A stretch of 64,000 bases of DNA from UBA6168 sp964573725 (GCA_964573725.1 CAZNLJ010000012.1:1-64000); one strand, 5' to 3'; counted from the stretch's first letter, positions 36,400-46,713 are shown. The notes: generated by a model from the letters alone, not told the origin. Made by a program: numbers and translations.

Positions 36400-37656
36400 A
36401 TGCTATCTCAACTTTTCCAATGGCTGGACCGTCAGTATGATTTGCCCGGTGCCGGTTTGTGGAATTTCATTTCCTTCCGGGCAGGTGCCGGCATGGTGCT
36501 TTCCCTGGTCATCAGCATGTACTTCGGCAAATCCATCATCCGGTTCCTGCGTTCCCTGCAAATCGGGGAAGATATCCGGGACCTCGGCCTGGAAGGCCAG
36601 CTGCAGAAGAAAGGCACGCCGACCATGGGAGGTGTCATCATCATCATGGGAATCGTCCTTCCGGTCCTCTTGGTCGCCGACCTCGACAACATGTACATCG
36701 TCATCCTGTTGCTGGTCACCAGTTGGATGGCGGTCATCGGTTTCATCGACGACTACATCAAAGTCTTCCGGAAAAACAAGGAGGGATTGAGCGGGAAAGC
36801 CAAGGTGCTCGGACAGGTGGGCTGCGGACTGATCGTCGCCATGGCCATGCTGTTGAGCGACGACATCGTCGTCCGTATGGAACTTGAACGCGCCGAAAAC
36901 GCCGAATATGAATGGGTCGGGAATCCCTATCTGGTCCAGGATGCCGACGGCGATATGGTCGAGGTGGTCAATACCAAGTCCCTCGTGACCAACCTACCGT
37001 TTTTCAAGGATAACCTCATCGACTATTCCCGCATCCTTCCCCTGGAAGGGATGCTGGCCAGACAGGCCAGTTGGGGGGTCTTCATCCTGCTGGTGATTTT
37101 CGTGATCACCGCCGTCAGTAATGCGGCCAATCTCACGGACGGCCTGGACGGGCTGGCCACGGGTGTCAGCAGCATCGCCGTCACCACCCTGGGGGCTTTC
37201 GCCTATGTCAGTGGGAACGTGATCCTGGCCGGATACCTCAGCGTGCTCTATTTGCCCGGTGCCGGGGAAATATTCGTGTACGCCGCTTGCTTCCTGGGTG
37301 CCTGTACCGGCTTCCTCTGGTACAATGCCTACCCGGCGCAAGTCTTCATGGGGGACACCGGGAGCCTGACCCTCGGCGGGGTCATCGCCGCCATGGCGCT
37401 CCTGTTGCGCAAGGAATGGTTGCTCCCGATTCTTTGCGGGGTGTTTGTGGTGGAGAACCTGTCCGTTATCCTGCAAGTGGCTTACTTCAAGTACACCAAG
37501 CGGAAATATGGGACGGGCCGGCGAATTCTGCTGATGTCACCCCTGCACCACCATTATCAAAAAATGGGCCTTCCGGAAGCGAAGATCGTGACCCGTTTCT
37601 GGATTGTCAGTATCCTGCTGGCGGTGCTGACGATCCTGACCCTGAAAGTAAGATAA
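36400..37656 (+). CDS. mraY: Phospho-N-acetylmuramoyl-pentapeptide transferase
   Basis: A 418-residue polytopic inner-membrane enzyme that moves phospho-MurNAc-pentapeptide from UDP to undecaprenyl phosphate, making lipid I. The family signatures KGTPTMGG (71-78), FIDDYIK with the catalytic Asp pair at 117-118, NAANLTDGLDGLA and FMGDTGSL are all present. It is about 60 residues longer than E. coli MraY because of an insertion at about residues 150-215 (a Glu/Asn/Val-rich loop), which occurs in other Bacteroidota as well. Confidence 0.97.
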   Translation: MLSQLFQWLDRQYDLPGAGLWNFISFRAGAGMVLSLVISMYFGKSIIRFLRSLQIGEDIRDLGLEGQLQKKGTPTMGGVIIIMGIVLPVLLVADLDNMYIVILLLVTSWMAVIGFIDDYIKVFRKNKEGLSGKAKVLGQVGCGLIVAMAMLLSDDIVVRMELERAENAEYEWVGNPYLVQDADGDMVEVVNTKSLVTNLPFFKDNLIDYSRILPLEGMLARQASWGVFILLVIFVITAVSNAANLTDGLDGLATGVSSIAVTTLGAFAYVSGNVILAGYLSVLYLPGAGEIFVYAACFLGACTGFLWYNAYPAQVFMGDTGSLTLGGVIAAMALLLRKEWLLPILCGVFVVENLSVILQVAYFKYTKRKYGTGRRILLMSPLHHHYQKMGLPEAKIVTRFWIVSILLAVLTILTLKVR

Positions 37657-37763
37657 TCCGGTAGCACGTCGCCATTCGGCGCCTGTCCGGTCATACCTCG
37701 TCTGCGTCCCGTCCGACAACCGGAAGATTGTCCTGCGGAACGGAAACGGAAATTTCGGCCAAT

Positions 37764-39080
37764 ATGAGAATCAGTATTCTGGGAGCGGGGGAAAGCGGGC
37801 TGGGTGCGGCCTGCCTGGCACAGGCCAAGGGACTGGATGTCCTGGTGTCGGATGCCGGGGAAATCGATGCCGCCGCCCGCCGGCTGCTCGTCGAAAAAGG
37901 GATTCCTTTCGAGGCAGGACACCATACCTGGGACCTGATCCGCCGCTCCGATGAAGTCGTCAAGAGCCCCGGTATCCCGGATTCGGCACCCTTGGTGGTT
38001 CGGTTGCGGGAATCGGGTATTCCGGTGATTTCCGATATCGAACTGGCCAGCCGCTATACGAAGGCCCGGATCATCGCCATCACCGGTAGCAACGGCAAGA
38101 CCACCACCACCCGCTTGACTTACCACCTGCTGGCTGCCGCCGGCCTGTCGGTGTCAATCGGTGGCAATGTGGGCCTCAGCTTCGCCCGCAATGTGCTCGA
38201 TGGCCCTTACGATATTCATGTGTTGGAATTGAGCAGTTTCCAACTCGACGGCATCGTCCGGTTCCGCCCGCATGTCGCCGTCCTGCTCAACATCACCCCG
38301 GACCACCTGGACCGGTACGAGTACCGGATGGAGCGATATGTCGAATCGAAGTTCCGCATCGGCATGAACCAACTGGAAGAGGACCTGCTGGTATTCAATG
38401 CGGACGACCTTCGGATCCGGGCGTTCCTTTCCGGTCTCCCTTCCCGGCAGCGCCTGCTGCCGGTGCCGGGGCACTACGAAGGAAAGGACCGGCTGGAGGT
38501 CGGTGCGGGGGGAGGGCTCGGTCCCGAACGGTTCGATATGCGGCGATGCACGCTCAAAGGGCAGCATAATTTCCTGAACGCGGCCTGCGCGATACAGGTG
38601 GCCCGGGAAATGGGGGTGCCGCACCCGGTCATCCAGGAGGCCCTGGATTCCTTCGTCAACGATCCGCACCGGATGGAGACGGTCGCGGTATCCGACGGCA
38701 TCACCTGGGTGAACGACAGCAAGGCCACCAATGTGGACAGTGTCTACTACGCCTTGCAGGCCATGGATACGCCGGTCGTCTGGCTGGCCGGGGGAACCGA
38801 CAAAGGGAACGATTATACGCCCTTGCTGGACCTGGCCCGACGGAAAGTCCGGACGCTGATTTGCATCGGGCAGGACAATCAAAAACTGGTGGAGGCTTTC
38901 CGCCCCCACGTGCCGCAGATTCTGGAAGCGGACGGCGCAGCGGCGGCCGTCCGACTTGCCCGGGATGCCGCCCGACCGGGAGATACGGTCCTGCTCAGCC
39001 CGGCCTGCGCCAGTTTCGACCGGTTCCGAAATTATATGGACCGGGGCGAGCAGTTCAAGGCGGCCGTCCGGGGAAGTTGA
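37764..39080 (+). CDS. murD: UDP-MurNAc-L-Ala:D-Glu ligase
   Basis: A 438-residue cytoplasmic Mur ligase that adds D-glutamate to UDP-MurNAc-L-Ala. The N-terminal Rossmann motif is ILGAGESGLGAA, the P-loop TGSNGKTTT is at 107-115, LELSSFQLD and NITPDHLDRY follow, and NDSKATN in the C-terminal part binds the phosphate and metal. The start at 37764 gives the usual short N-terminus; the twelve codons before it are not family-like. It lies 107 nt after mraY. Confidence 0.96.
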   Translation: MRISILGAGESGLGAACLAQAKGLDVLVSDAGEIDAAARRLLVEKGIPFEAGHHTWDLIRRSDEVVKSPGIPDSAPLVVRLRESGIPVISDIELASRYTKARIIAITGSNGKTTTTRLTYHLLAAAGLSVSIGGNVGLSFARNVLDGPYDIHVLELSSFQLDGIVRFRPHVAVLLNITPDHLDRYEYRMERYVESKFRIGMNQLEEDLLVFNADDLRIRAFLSGLPSRQRLLPVPGHYEGKDRLEVGAGGGLGPERFDMRRCTLKGQHNFLNAACAIQVAREMGVPHPVIQEALDSFVNDPHRMETVAVSDGITWVNDSKATNVDSVYYALQAMDTPVVWLAGGTDKGNDYTPLLDLARRKVRTLICIGQDNQKLVEAFRPHVPQILEADGAAAAVRLARDAARPGDTVLLSPACASFDRFRNYMDRGEQFKAAVRGS

Positions 39081-39183
39081 CCGATCCGCTTTCCCACCGG
39101 CTCCGCCGCACCGCGAAAAGGCGGTTGAAAAGCAAATACGACCGGAATACCCTTCGGTAACCCGGTATGAACAAACAACGACC

Positions 39184-40380
39184 ATGAGTTTAGGCGCAAG
39201 GATTTATGCGGAATTGAGAGGTGACCGTGTCATTTGGATGATACTGGCCCTGCTTTCCATATTTTCCATCCTGGCCGTTTACAGCAGCACCGGTACCATC
39301 GCCTACAAATTGAGCGGCGGCAACACCACCGGCTACCTGGTCAAGCATATCCTCATTCTCGGTTTCGGTCTGTTCCTGGCCTACCTGGCCTACCTGACCC
39401 CCTACATGCGGTTCATGAAACTCGCACCCTGGCTGTGGTTGATAGCCGTCGGCCTGTTGGTGTATACGCTGTTGTTCGGGGTGGAAATCAATTATGCAAG
39501 GCGTTGGATTCGGATCCCCTTGGTCGGATTGACATTCCAGACCTCCGATTTCGCAAAATTGGCCCTGATCCTGGTTGTCGCCCGGGAAATCACCCGGCAC
39601 AAGGATTATATCAAGGATTTCAACAAGGCCTTCATGCCGATCATCATGCCGATCATCGTCATGTGCGGACTCATCGCCCCGTCGGACCTCAGTACGGCCC
39701 TGGTGCTCTTCGTGACCTGCTTCACGATGATGTTCATCGGCCGGGTGGATATGAAATACCTCGGCTTGCTGCTGTTGTTGTGGATCGTCTTGTTCGCCGC
39801 CTTGATCGTGGTTTGGAAATTCGCACCGGAATTGGTCCGGGTGGACACCTGGACCACCCGGATATCGGAATTCCTGGAGGACCCTCGGGACGGCAGTTTC
39901 CAAAACCAACAGGCCAAGATTGCGATTGCCAACGGCGAGTTCTTCGGGAAGGGTCCGGGAAACAGCATCCAGCGCAATTACCTGCCGACACCTTATGCGG
40001 ATTTCATCTATGCCGTCTTCTGCGAGGAATACGGCCTGTTCGGCGGTTTCCTGCTGTTGTGCCTGTATGTCTTGCTGTTTTTTCGGGTCACCCGCTTGGT
40101 CACCATCAGCGAGAAATCCTTCGGCGCGATGGTCGCCGTCGGATTGGCCCTGAACATCGTCATCCAGGCCCTGGCGAACATGGCCATTGCCGTCCACCTG
40201 GTACCGGTCGGCGGTCTGACCCTGCCGATGGTCAGCTGGGGAGGGACTTCCGTCCTCTTCTCCTGCCTGTTCTTCGGTATCATCCTGAGCGTCAGCCGCT
40301 ATATCGAGGCTATCGCCGAACGGCAGCAAAATCAATCCGGGAGCGGCCAACCAGGACCGCCACCGGTCAACGCAAATTGA
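39184..40380 (+). CDS. ftsW: Septal peptidoglycan glycosyltransferase
   Basis: A 398-residue SEDS-family polymerase with about ten transmembrane helices. It polymerises lipid II into glycan strands at the septum with its partner FtsI. Visible signatures are NYARRWIRIPLVGLTFQTSDFAKLALI, the PSDLSTALV loop with its catalytic Asp, and VPVGGLTLPMVSWGGTS near the C-terminus. ATG 39184 directly precedes the first hydrophobic stretch; the upstream frame overlaps murD and is not family-like. Confidence 0.96.
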   Translation: MSLGARIYAELRGDRVIWMILALLSIFSILAVYSSTGTIAYKLSGGNTTGYLVKHILILGFGLFLAYLAYLTPYMRFMKLAPWLWLIAVGLLVYTLLFGVEINYARRWIRIPLVGLTFQTSDFAKLALILVVAREITRHKDYIKDFNKAFMPIIMPIIVMCGLIAPSDLSTALVLFVTCFTMMFIGRVDMKYLGLLLLLWIVLFAALIVVWKFAPELVRVDTWTTRISEFLEDPRDGSFQNQQAKIAIANGEFFGKGPGNSIQRNYLPTPYADFIYAVFCEEYGLFGGFLLLCLYVLLFFRVTRLVTISEKSFGAMVAVGLALNIVIQALANMAIAVHLVPVGGLTLPMVSWGGTSVLFSCLFFGIILSVSRYIEAIAERQQNQSGSGQPGPPPVNAN

Positions 40381-40399
40381 GCGGAAGGAAGTAGTAATT

Positions 40400-41533
40400 A
40401 TGCAGGATACACTCAGGGTCATCATCTCCGGCGGCGGAACGGGCGGGCATGTGTTCCCGGCCATCGCCATTGCGGATGCCATCAAGGCCGCCGCACCCGA
40501 CACGGTTTTCCTCTTCGTGGGGGCTGCCGGCCGGATGGAGATGGATAAGGTTCCGGCGGCCGGGTACGAGATTGTCGGGCTGTGGATCAGCGGCTTTCAA
40601 CGGTCCTTGTCCTGGCGCAACCTCCTGTTTCCGGTGAAGTTGTTCCACAGCTGGTGGGCGGCCCGCCGAATCCTGAACCGCTTCCGGCCTTCCCTGGTCA
40701 TCGGTGTCGGCGGCTATGCTTCCGGTCCGGTGCTCCGGGCGGCGATTTCCCGTCGGGTTCCTTCCCTGCTCCAGGAACAGAACTCGTTTCCGGGCGTCAC
40801 CAATCGGATCCTGGCGAGGAAAGCGGACCTGGTCTGCGTGGCTTACGAAGGGATGGAACTTTTCTTCCCGCCTCAAAAGCTGAGGTTGACGGGTAACCCC
40901 ATCCGGCCGGCCCTTTTGATGGACCTGGAGGCCAAACGTTCGGAAGCATACAGGTATTTCGACCTGGACCCCGCAAAAAGGACGGTCTTCCTTTTCGGGG
41001 GTAGCCTGGGGGCCCGCAGCATGAACGAGGCGATGTCCGAAGGGGAAGTGCTCCTCGTACAGCGCCCGGACGTGCAGGTGATCTGGCAGTGTGGGCGGGC
41101 TGGTTACGAACGGTTCGCCGCTACGGGAACCGCCCGGCTGGAAAACGTGCGGCTGCACGCCTTCATCGACCGGATGGACCTGGCCTATGCGGCGGCCGAT
41201 GTGGTGGTCGCCCGGGCAGGTGCCTTGAGCATCAGCGAGCTATGTCTGGTCGGCAAGCCCGCTGTCTTGGTACCCTCTCCCTATGTGGCGGAAGACCACC
41301 AAACCCGAAATGCCGAGGCGCTCGTCGCCAAAGGGGCGGCTGTCCTGGTGAAGGACGAAGCGGCCCGGTCCGGTTTGCTGCCGGCCGTCCTGTCCGTGCT
41401 CTCGGATCCCGGCCTGCAGGCGCAATTGGCTGCCCGTATCCGGGCCCTGGCCAAACCGGATGCCGCCGGGGCCGTCGCAGCAGCGGCCATCGAACTGGCC
41501 CGGATGAAAAACAAACAGGTACGGACCGGATAG
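40400..41533 (+). CDS. murG: UDP-GlcNAc:lipid I GlcNAc transferase
   Basis: A 377-residue GT28 glycosyltransferase that works on the inner face of the membrane and adds GlcNAc to lipid I, producing lipid II. The N-terminal GGGTGGH loop is at 11-17; LVIGVGGYASGP, LLQEQNSFPG, FGGSLGARSMN and RAGALSISEL follow in the expected order. It starts 19 nt after ftsW. Confidence 0.97.
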   Translation: MQDTLRVIISGGGTGGHVFPAIAIADAIKAAAPDTVFLFVGAAGRMEMDKVPAAGYEIVGLWISGFQRSLSWRNLLFPVKLFHSWWAARRILNRFRPSLVIGVGGYASGPVLRAAISRRVPSLLQEQNSFPGVTNRILARKADLVCVAYEGMELFFPPQKLRLTGNPIRPALLMDLEAKRSEAYRYFDLDPAKRTVFLFGGSLGARSMNEAMSEGEVLLVQRPDVQVIWQCGRAGYERFAATGTARLENVRLHAFIDRMDLAYAAADVVVARAGALSISELCLVGKPAVLVPSPYVAEDHQTRNAEALVAKGAAVLVKDEAARSGLLPAVLSVLSDPGLQAQLAARIRALAKPDAAGAVAAAAIELARMKNKQVRTG

Positions 41534-41602
41534 GGCCCTCTCCTGCCCGGTGAACGACGGCGCAGGAATCCATACCCTTCGAACCAAACGAACTTGTTCA
41601 AT

Positions 41603-43012
41603 ATGCGATCCATGAAATTGGAAGACATCCGGAAGGTTTATTTCCTCGGTATCGGCGGCATCGGCATGAGCGCCCTCGCCAGGTATTTCCTTTCCATGGG
41701 TTGCACCGTACAGGGCTACGACCGTACCCGGACCCCGCTGACCGCTTCCCTGGAGGAAGCGGGCGTGGGGATCCATTACGGGCCTGCAGACGTTTCCCTG
41801 ATTCCGACGGACCTGGACCTGGCGGTCTGGACGCCGGCCGTTCCGCAGGATTTCGAGGAATTGGTTTTCCTGCAGGAAAGTACGGTCCCGCTGTTGAAAC
41901 GGGCGGCCGTGCTCGGCCTGGTCAGCCGGAGCCGCCGGACCATCGCCGTGGCGGGAACACATGGGAAGACGACCACTTCCGCCATGGTGACGCACCTGCT
42001 CCGATGCGGAGGGATAGATTGCACCGCTTTCCTCGGGGGCATTGCCCGGAACCTGGCTTCCAACTATGTCGGTGGTGCCAGCGATTGGGTGGTGGTGGAG
42101 GCGGATGAGTTCGACCGGAGCTTCCTCCACCTGCGTCCCTCCGTCGCCGTCCTGCTGAGCATGGACCCGGACCACCTGGACATCTACGGGGATGCCGAAG
42201 CCATCGAATCATCCGGATACCGGGAATTTGTCCGCCGGCTCGAACCGGGCGGGCTGCTGTTCCTCCATCGGAAGGTGGCCGATAAGTTCGCCGACCAAGC
42301 CCACTTCACCTTCGGCCTGGAAACGGGCGACCGCCGCGCTTGCCGCATCCGGGTGGAGGACGGGACCTTCCGATTCGATTACGAAGACGCCAAGGCACCG
42401 GAACATTCGATGAAAGACCTGGAACTGCCCATGCCGGGTCGTCATAATATAGAAAACGCAACCGCCGCCATTGCCGTGGCACAGGCGGTCGGGGTGGCCG
42501 GACCGGCCATCCGGGAGGGACTGCGGACCTTCCAGGGCATCCGGCGCCGTTTCGAATTCGTTTACCGGGATGAAAAAAGGGTTTACATAGACGATTACGC
42601 CCACCACCCCACGGAAATCGCCGCGGCCGTGCAGGCTGCGCGGGAATTGTTTCCGGGACGGCGCCTGACGGGTATCTTTCAGCCGCATCTTTACTCGAGG
42701 ACCCGCGATTTTCTCGACGGCTTTGCGGCCGCCTTGTCGGAGCTGGACGAGATCTGGTTGCTGGATATCTATCCTGCCCGGGAGAAGCCGTTGCCGGGCA
42801 TCACCTCCGGGGTGATGTTCGAAAAAATCGAAGGGGCGGAGAAATTCCTGCTGCACAAGGAAGAGGTGCTGCCCTTTCTGGCGGCCCGGTCCGTGGACGT
42901 CCTGATGACCATCGGCGCCGGAGATATCGATACCCTGGTGGCCCCCATCCGGGACTGGCTGGAAAGCAGCGGGAAGGGGCTTGCCGGAAAAACGGGTGGT
43001 GAGACCGCATAA
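41603..43012 (+). CDS. murC: UDP-MurNAc:L-Ala ligase
   Basis: A 469-residue cytoplasmic Mur ligase that adds the first L-alanine to UDP-MurNAc. The N-terminal Rossmann motif is LGIGGIGMSALA, the P-loop GTHGKTTT is at 118-125, VVVEADEFDRSFL carries the metal-binding acid and IDDYAHHPTEI the C-terminal motif. Possible starts are TTG 41594, ATG 41603 and ATG 41612; 41603 is preferred. It ends 3 nt before the ftsQ ATG. Confidence 0.96.
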   Translation: MRSMKLEDIRKVYFLGIGGIGMSALARYFLSMGCTVQGYDRTRTPLTASLEEAGVGIHYGPADVSLIPTDLDLAVWTPAVPQDFEELVFLQESTVPLLKRAAVLGLVSRSRRTIAVAGTHGKTTTSAMVTHLLRCGGIDCTAFLGGIARNLASNYVGGASDWVVVEADEFDRSFLHLRPSVAVLLSMDPDHLDIYGDAEAIESSGYREFVRRLEPGGLLFLHRKVADKFADQAHFTFGLETGDRRACRIRVEDGTFRFDYEDAKAPEHSMKDLELPMPGRHNIENATAAIAVAQAVGVAGPAIREGLRTFQGIRRRFEFVYRDEKRVYIDDYAHHPTEIAAAVQAARELFPGRRLTGIFQPHLYSRTRDFLDGFAAALSELDEIWLLDIYPAREKPLPGITSGVMFEKIEGAEKFLLHKEEVLPFLAARSVDVLMTIGAGDIDTLVAPIRDWLESSGKGLAGKTGGETA

Positions 43013-43015
43013 ATC

Positions 43016-43807
43016 ATGAGGATAACGAACGCACATACCAAACGGTCGCTTCGGCGCTTGTTATGGACCGGGGGACTGGTCCTGACCGCCTTGTTGATCG
43101 TCGCAGCAGTCTCCCGCAAGAAGGAACTGCCCGTCAGGGCGACCCTGGTGGAGGTCGTCCCCTTGGCGGACGGGGCGCTGCTCATAGACAGCGCGGATGT
43201 GATCCGGCTCGTCCATAAGAGTACGGGCGAACAGTTGGACGAACAGCGGTCCGACGAGGTCGACGAGGACCGCATCGAAAGGGCGCTCGAGGAGGACCCC
43301 CTGGTCAAGAATGCGGAAGTGGCTTTGTTGGCCAACAGTACCATTCGGATCAGGGTGGAACAGCGGGTTCCCCTGGTGCGGGTCATCGATAAACTCGGGG
43401 CGCAATATTACCTGGATACGGAGGGAACCCGGATGCCCCTGTCCAAACATGTCACGGCGCATACCCTGGTGGCTACCGGCCAGATTCCCGGGTATTCCCC
43501 GGATTATATCGAGCGGGCGGGGGGACATCCGCTGCGGGACCTCTTCCGCTTGACGCAGTTCCTCGTGTCGGACCCCTTTTGGGACGCCTTGGTCGAACAG
43601 GTCCATCTCAACGCGAAAGGCGAATGGATGCTGATTCCGAAGGTGGGGGACCAAGTGATCCATTTCGGCCGCTGGGATACCGATGCGGAGGAAAAGTTCG
43701 ACCGCCTCCTGGTGTTCTACCAGGAAGCGATGTCCCGGGAAGGATGGTGGAAGTATCGTTCCATAGACCTGCGGTTCCGCGACCAGGTCGTCTGCCAGCG
43801 CAGGTGA
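43016..43807 (+). CDS. ftsQ: Division protein FtsQ/DivIB-like
   Basis: A 263-residue bitopic membrane protein: basic cytoplasmic N-terminus, one transmembrane helix (about 15-33) and a periplasmic part with a POTRA-like region (about 40-115) followed by the FtsQ beta domain. FtsQ links early and late divisome proteins and binds FtsL-FtsB. Sequence conservation is low, as usual; the assignment rests on length, topology and the conserved murC-ftsQ-ftsA order. Confidence 0.88.
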   Translation: MRITNAHTKRSLRRLLWTGGLVLTALLIVAAVSRKKELPVRATLVEVVPLADGALLIDSADVIRLVHKSTGEQLDEQRSDEVDEDRIERALEEDPLVKNAEVALLANSTIRIRVEQRVPLVRVIDKLGAQYYLDTEGTRMPLSKHVTAHTLVATGQIPGYSPDYIERAGGHPLRDLFRLTQFLVSDPFWDALVEQVHLNAKGEWMLIPKVGDQVIHFGRWDTDAEEKFDRLLVFYQEAMSREGWWKYRSIDLRFRDQVVCQRR

Positions 43808-43879
43808 CCCGGTGCGAACCGTACGATTGAAATCAGAAACGAGACACACGAAGACTATTAAAGCGAAAAAAACTGAATC

Positions 43880-45217
43880 ATGGACTTTCCAAATGTATCC
43901 AAACAGGATGTGGTCGTCGCGGTGGACATTGGCACGACGAAGGTTTGTGCCATCGCCGGCCTGAAGAACAAACATGGCCGGCTGGAGATCATGGGGGTGG
44001 GAAAGGTCGAAAGCGATGGCGTCATGCGGGGCGTGGTCAGCAACATCGAAAAGACGGTGCGGGCCATTTCCGATGCGGTGGCCATCGCGCAAAGGGCTGC
44101 CGGCACCACTTTCGGCAAGGCGCATGTCGGTATTGCCGGCCAACACATCAAGAGCCTCCAACACCGCGGACTGCTCACCCGCGACAACAACCTGACGGAA
44201 ATCAGCCAGCAGGACATCGACAAGCTGATCAACGACATGTACCGGCTGGTGCTGCCGCCCGGAGACAAGATCATCCATGTCCTCCCACAGGAATACACCG
44301 TCGACGACGAACAGGGCATCATCGATCCCATCGGGATGAGCGGAATCCGGCTCGAGGCAAATTTCCATATCATCACCGGCCAGATCACCGCCACGCAGAA
44401 CATCGTGAAATGCGTGGAAAGAGCCGGCCTCCGGGTGGCCAGCCTCACCCTCGAACCGATCGCAAGTGCCTCGGCCGTGCTGTCGGATGAGGAAAAGGAA
44501 GCCGGCGTCGCCTTGGTCGATATCGGTGGCGGAACAACCGACATCACGATTTTCAAGGACAATATCATCCGCCATACGGCCGTCATCCCGTTCGGTGGCG
44601 GGGTCATCACCAAGGATATCAAGGAGGGTTGCAACGTGATGCAAAACCAGGCGGAAAAACTGAAAGTCAGGTTCGGTGCCGCCCTGGCCGATGAAGTGTA
44701 CGACAACCGCATCATCACCATTCCGGGATTGAAAGGCCGGGAACATAAGGAAATCTCGGAAAAGAACCTGGCCCGCATCATCCAGGCCCGCATGGAGGAA
44801 GTGCTGGATTATGTGGTGTGGGAAATCCGACGAAGCGGCTATGAAGGGAAATTGATCGGGGGGATCGTCCTGACCGGCGGCGGGGCGCTGCTCGCCCATA
44901 TCGAAAAACTGACGGAATACCATACCGGCCTGAGCACCCGCATCGGAACGCCCGTGGAACAACTGGCCCACGGTTACAGCGAACAACTCCAAAGCCCGGT
45001 CTTCTCCACGGCCATCGGATTGCTGATGAAAGGGATCCAGGATGCGGACCAGGAAATGGCCAGCCCCCCGCAAAACCGACAAACGCCCGACCAACCGAGC
45101 CCCCCGCCTCCCGCGGAACCGGAAATGGTGCCGCAACAGGATGGGACCGGATTCCTCGACAAACTGTTCCAGAAAACCAAAGAGTGGTTTCAATCGGAAC
45201 CGGATGCAGAATTCTAA
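43880..45217 (+). CDS. ftsA: Divisome actin-like protein FtsA
   Basis: A 445-residue actin-fold protein that anchors FtsZ filaments to the membrane and recruits later division proteins. The first nucleotide-binding motif AVDIGTTK is at 14-21; VALVDIGGGTTDITIF, IPFGGGVITKDI and VLTGGGALLAHIE complete the actin pattern. The C-terminal ~60 residues contain a Pro-rich linker and a final amphipathic segment (FLDKLFQKTKEWF) that would bind the membrane. It starts 72 nt after ftsQ. Confidence 0.97.
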   Translation: MDFPNVSKQDVVVAVDIGTTKVCAIAGLKNKHGRLEIMGVGKVESDGVMRGVVSNIEKTVRAISDAVAIAQRAAGTTFGKAHVGIAGQHIKSLQHRGLLTRDNNLTEISQQDIDKLINDMYRLVLPPGDKIIHVLPQEYTVDDEQGIIDPIGMSGIRLEANFHIITGQITATQNIVKCVERAGLRVASLTLEPIASASAVLSDEEKEAGVALVDIGGGTTDITIFKDNIIRHTAVIPFGGGVITKDIKEGCNVMQNQAEKLKVRFGAALADEVYDNRIITIPGLKGREHKEISEKNLARIIQARMEEVLDYVVWEIRRSGYEGKLIGGIVLTGGGALLAHIEKLTEYHTGLSTRIGTPVEQLAHGYSEQLQSPVFSTAIGLLMKGIQDADQEMASPPQNRQTPDQPSPPPPAEPEMVPQQDGTGFLDKLFQKTKEWFQSEPDAEF

Positions 45218-45255
45218 ACTTCTTTCCTGATATTTGTGTCAAATAAGCAGCAGTT

Positions 45256-46713
45256 ATGATCTTCAAACTAATCGACGAAAAAAAGGATGCCCCGATCATC
45301 AAGGTCATCGGAGTGGGCGGGGGCGGCAGCAATGCCGTCAACCATATGTTCCGTCAAGGTATCGTCGGCGTGGACTTCGCCATCTGTAATACGGACAAGC
45401 AGGCCATGGAACAAAGCCCCGTCCCTACCAAGATCCAGTTGGGCCCGACCCTCACCGAAGGCAGGGGCGCCGGCTCAAAACCAGCCATCGGCAAACTTTC
45501 CGCGGAGGAAAGTATCGAGGAAGTCCGCCAATACCTGTCCAATAATTGCAAGATGCTGTTCATTACGGCCGGCATGGGCGGCGGAACCGGTACCGGCGCG
45601 GCTCCCATCATCGCCAAGACCGCCCAGGAAATGGACGTCCTGACGGTCGGCATCGTGACGCTCCCCTTTACCTTCGAAGGTAACAAACGCGTCCACCAAG
45701 GATTCGACGGACTGGATGAACTCAAGAAATACGTGGATACCATCATCGTCATCTCCAATGATAAACTCAAGGCCATCCATGGTAATCTCACCATCTCCCA
45801 AGCTTTCGCCCAAGCGGACAATATCCTGACCACCGCCGCCAAAGGAATCGCGGAAATCATCACCGTCCCCGGTTATGTCAACGTCGACTTCGAAGACGTC
45901 AATACCGTCATGCGCAGCTCCGGCGTCGCCATCATGGGTACCGCCGTGGCGGAAGGCGACAACCGCGCCAAAAGAGCCGTCGATGAAGCCCTCAACTCCC
46001 CCCTGCTGGAAGATAACAATATCAACGGCGCCCAACACATCCTCATCAACATCACTTCCGGTAAAAAGGAAGTGACCATGGAGGAAATCTTCGAAATCAC
46101 GGAATTCGTCCAGGAAGAGGCCGGCCAGGGTACCAACCTGATCTGGGGAAATTGCTACGAGGAATCCCTCGGTGACAAACTCAGTGTCACCATCATCGCG
46201 ACCGGCTTCGACAGACGGTCCGATACCTCCGTCAAGTCCGGCACCCAGCCCGCCTCCAACGCCCGACCCGTCAAGGTCTCCCTGGATGATGAGTCCGACT
46301 TCCCCGCCGGCCGGGAACCGTCCCTCCCGGATATGCCCGCACAAACCCGGAATGCCACGGTGGTCGATTTTCCCGAAATAAATGAAAAATTCAATAAATA
46401 CAACCGTTTTAACCGCGAAGAACCGTATATTCGTGACGGGTTTCCTTCGGACGGCAGGGATCGGAACAAGAGTCAGGAACCTTCCCCTCGGCGAAAAATT
46501 CCCCCTCATTCGGCTTCTTTTAAGCCAAAATTGAATAACCCACAGGTTATCAATGAATTGGAAAATGAACCGGCCTATCTGCGCAAAGGTGTGCGATTGG
46601 ACGACGTGCCGGGATCGGATGAAATCGGCTATTCGAAATGGACGGTTTCCGACCAAAAAGGCGAGCCGCAGCTCAAGGAAGGTAACAGCTACCTGCATGA
46701 CAACGTCGACTGA
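45256..46713 (+). CDS. ftsZ: Cell-division GTPase FtsZ
   Basis: A 485-residue tubulin homologue that forms the Z ring. The GTP-binding loop GGGTGTG is at 108-114, and the T7 loop follows in the second domain (ending near residue 320). A long linker (about 325-450) is rich in Asn, Lys and Arg and coded by AT-richer DNA than the surroundings, and the C-terminal end (SDEIGYSKW, then SYLHDNVD) should hold the peptide that binds FtsA. It starts 38 nt after ftsA and is followed by a strong terminator, so it ends the cluster. Confidence 0.97.
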   Translation: MIFKLIDEKKDAPIIKVIGVGGGGSNAVNHMFRQGIVGVDFAICNTDKQAMEQSPVPTKIQLGPTLTEGRGAGSKPAIGKLSAEESIEEVRQYLSNNCKMLFITAGMGGGTGTGAAPIIAKTAQEMDVLTVGIVTLPFTFEGNKRVHQGFDGLDELKKYVDTIIVISNDKLKAIHGNLTISQAFAQADNILTTAAKGIAEIITVPGYVNVDFEDVNTVMRSSGVAIMGTAVAEGDNRAKRAVDEALNSPLLEDNNINGAQHILINITSGKKEVTMEEIFEITEFVQEEAGQGTNLIWGNCYEESLGDKLSVTIIATGFDRRSDTSVKSGTQPASNARPVKVSLDDESDFPAGREPSLPDMPAQTRNATVVDFPEINEKFNKYNRFNREEPYIRDGFPSDGRDRNKSQEPSPRRKIPPHSASFKPKLNNPQVINELENEPAYLRKGVRLDDVPGSDEIGYSKWTVSDQKGEPQLKEGNSYLHDNVD

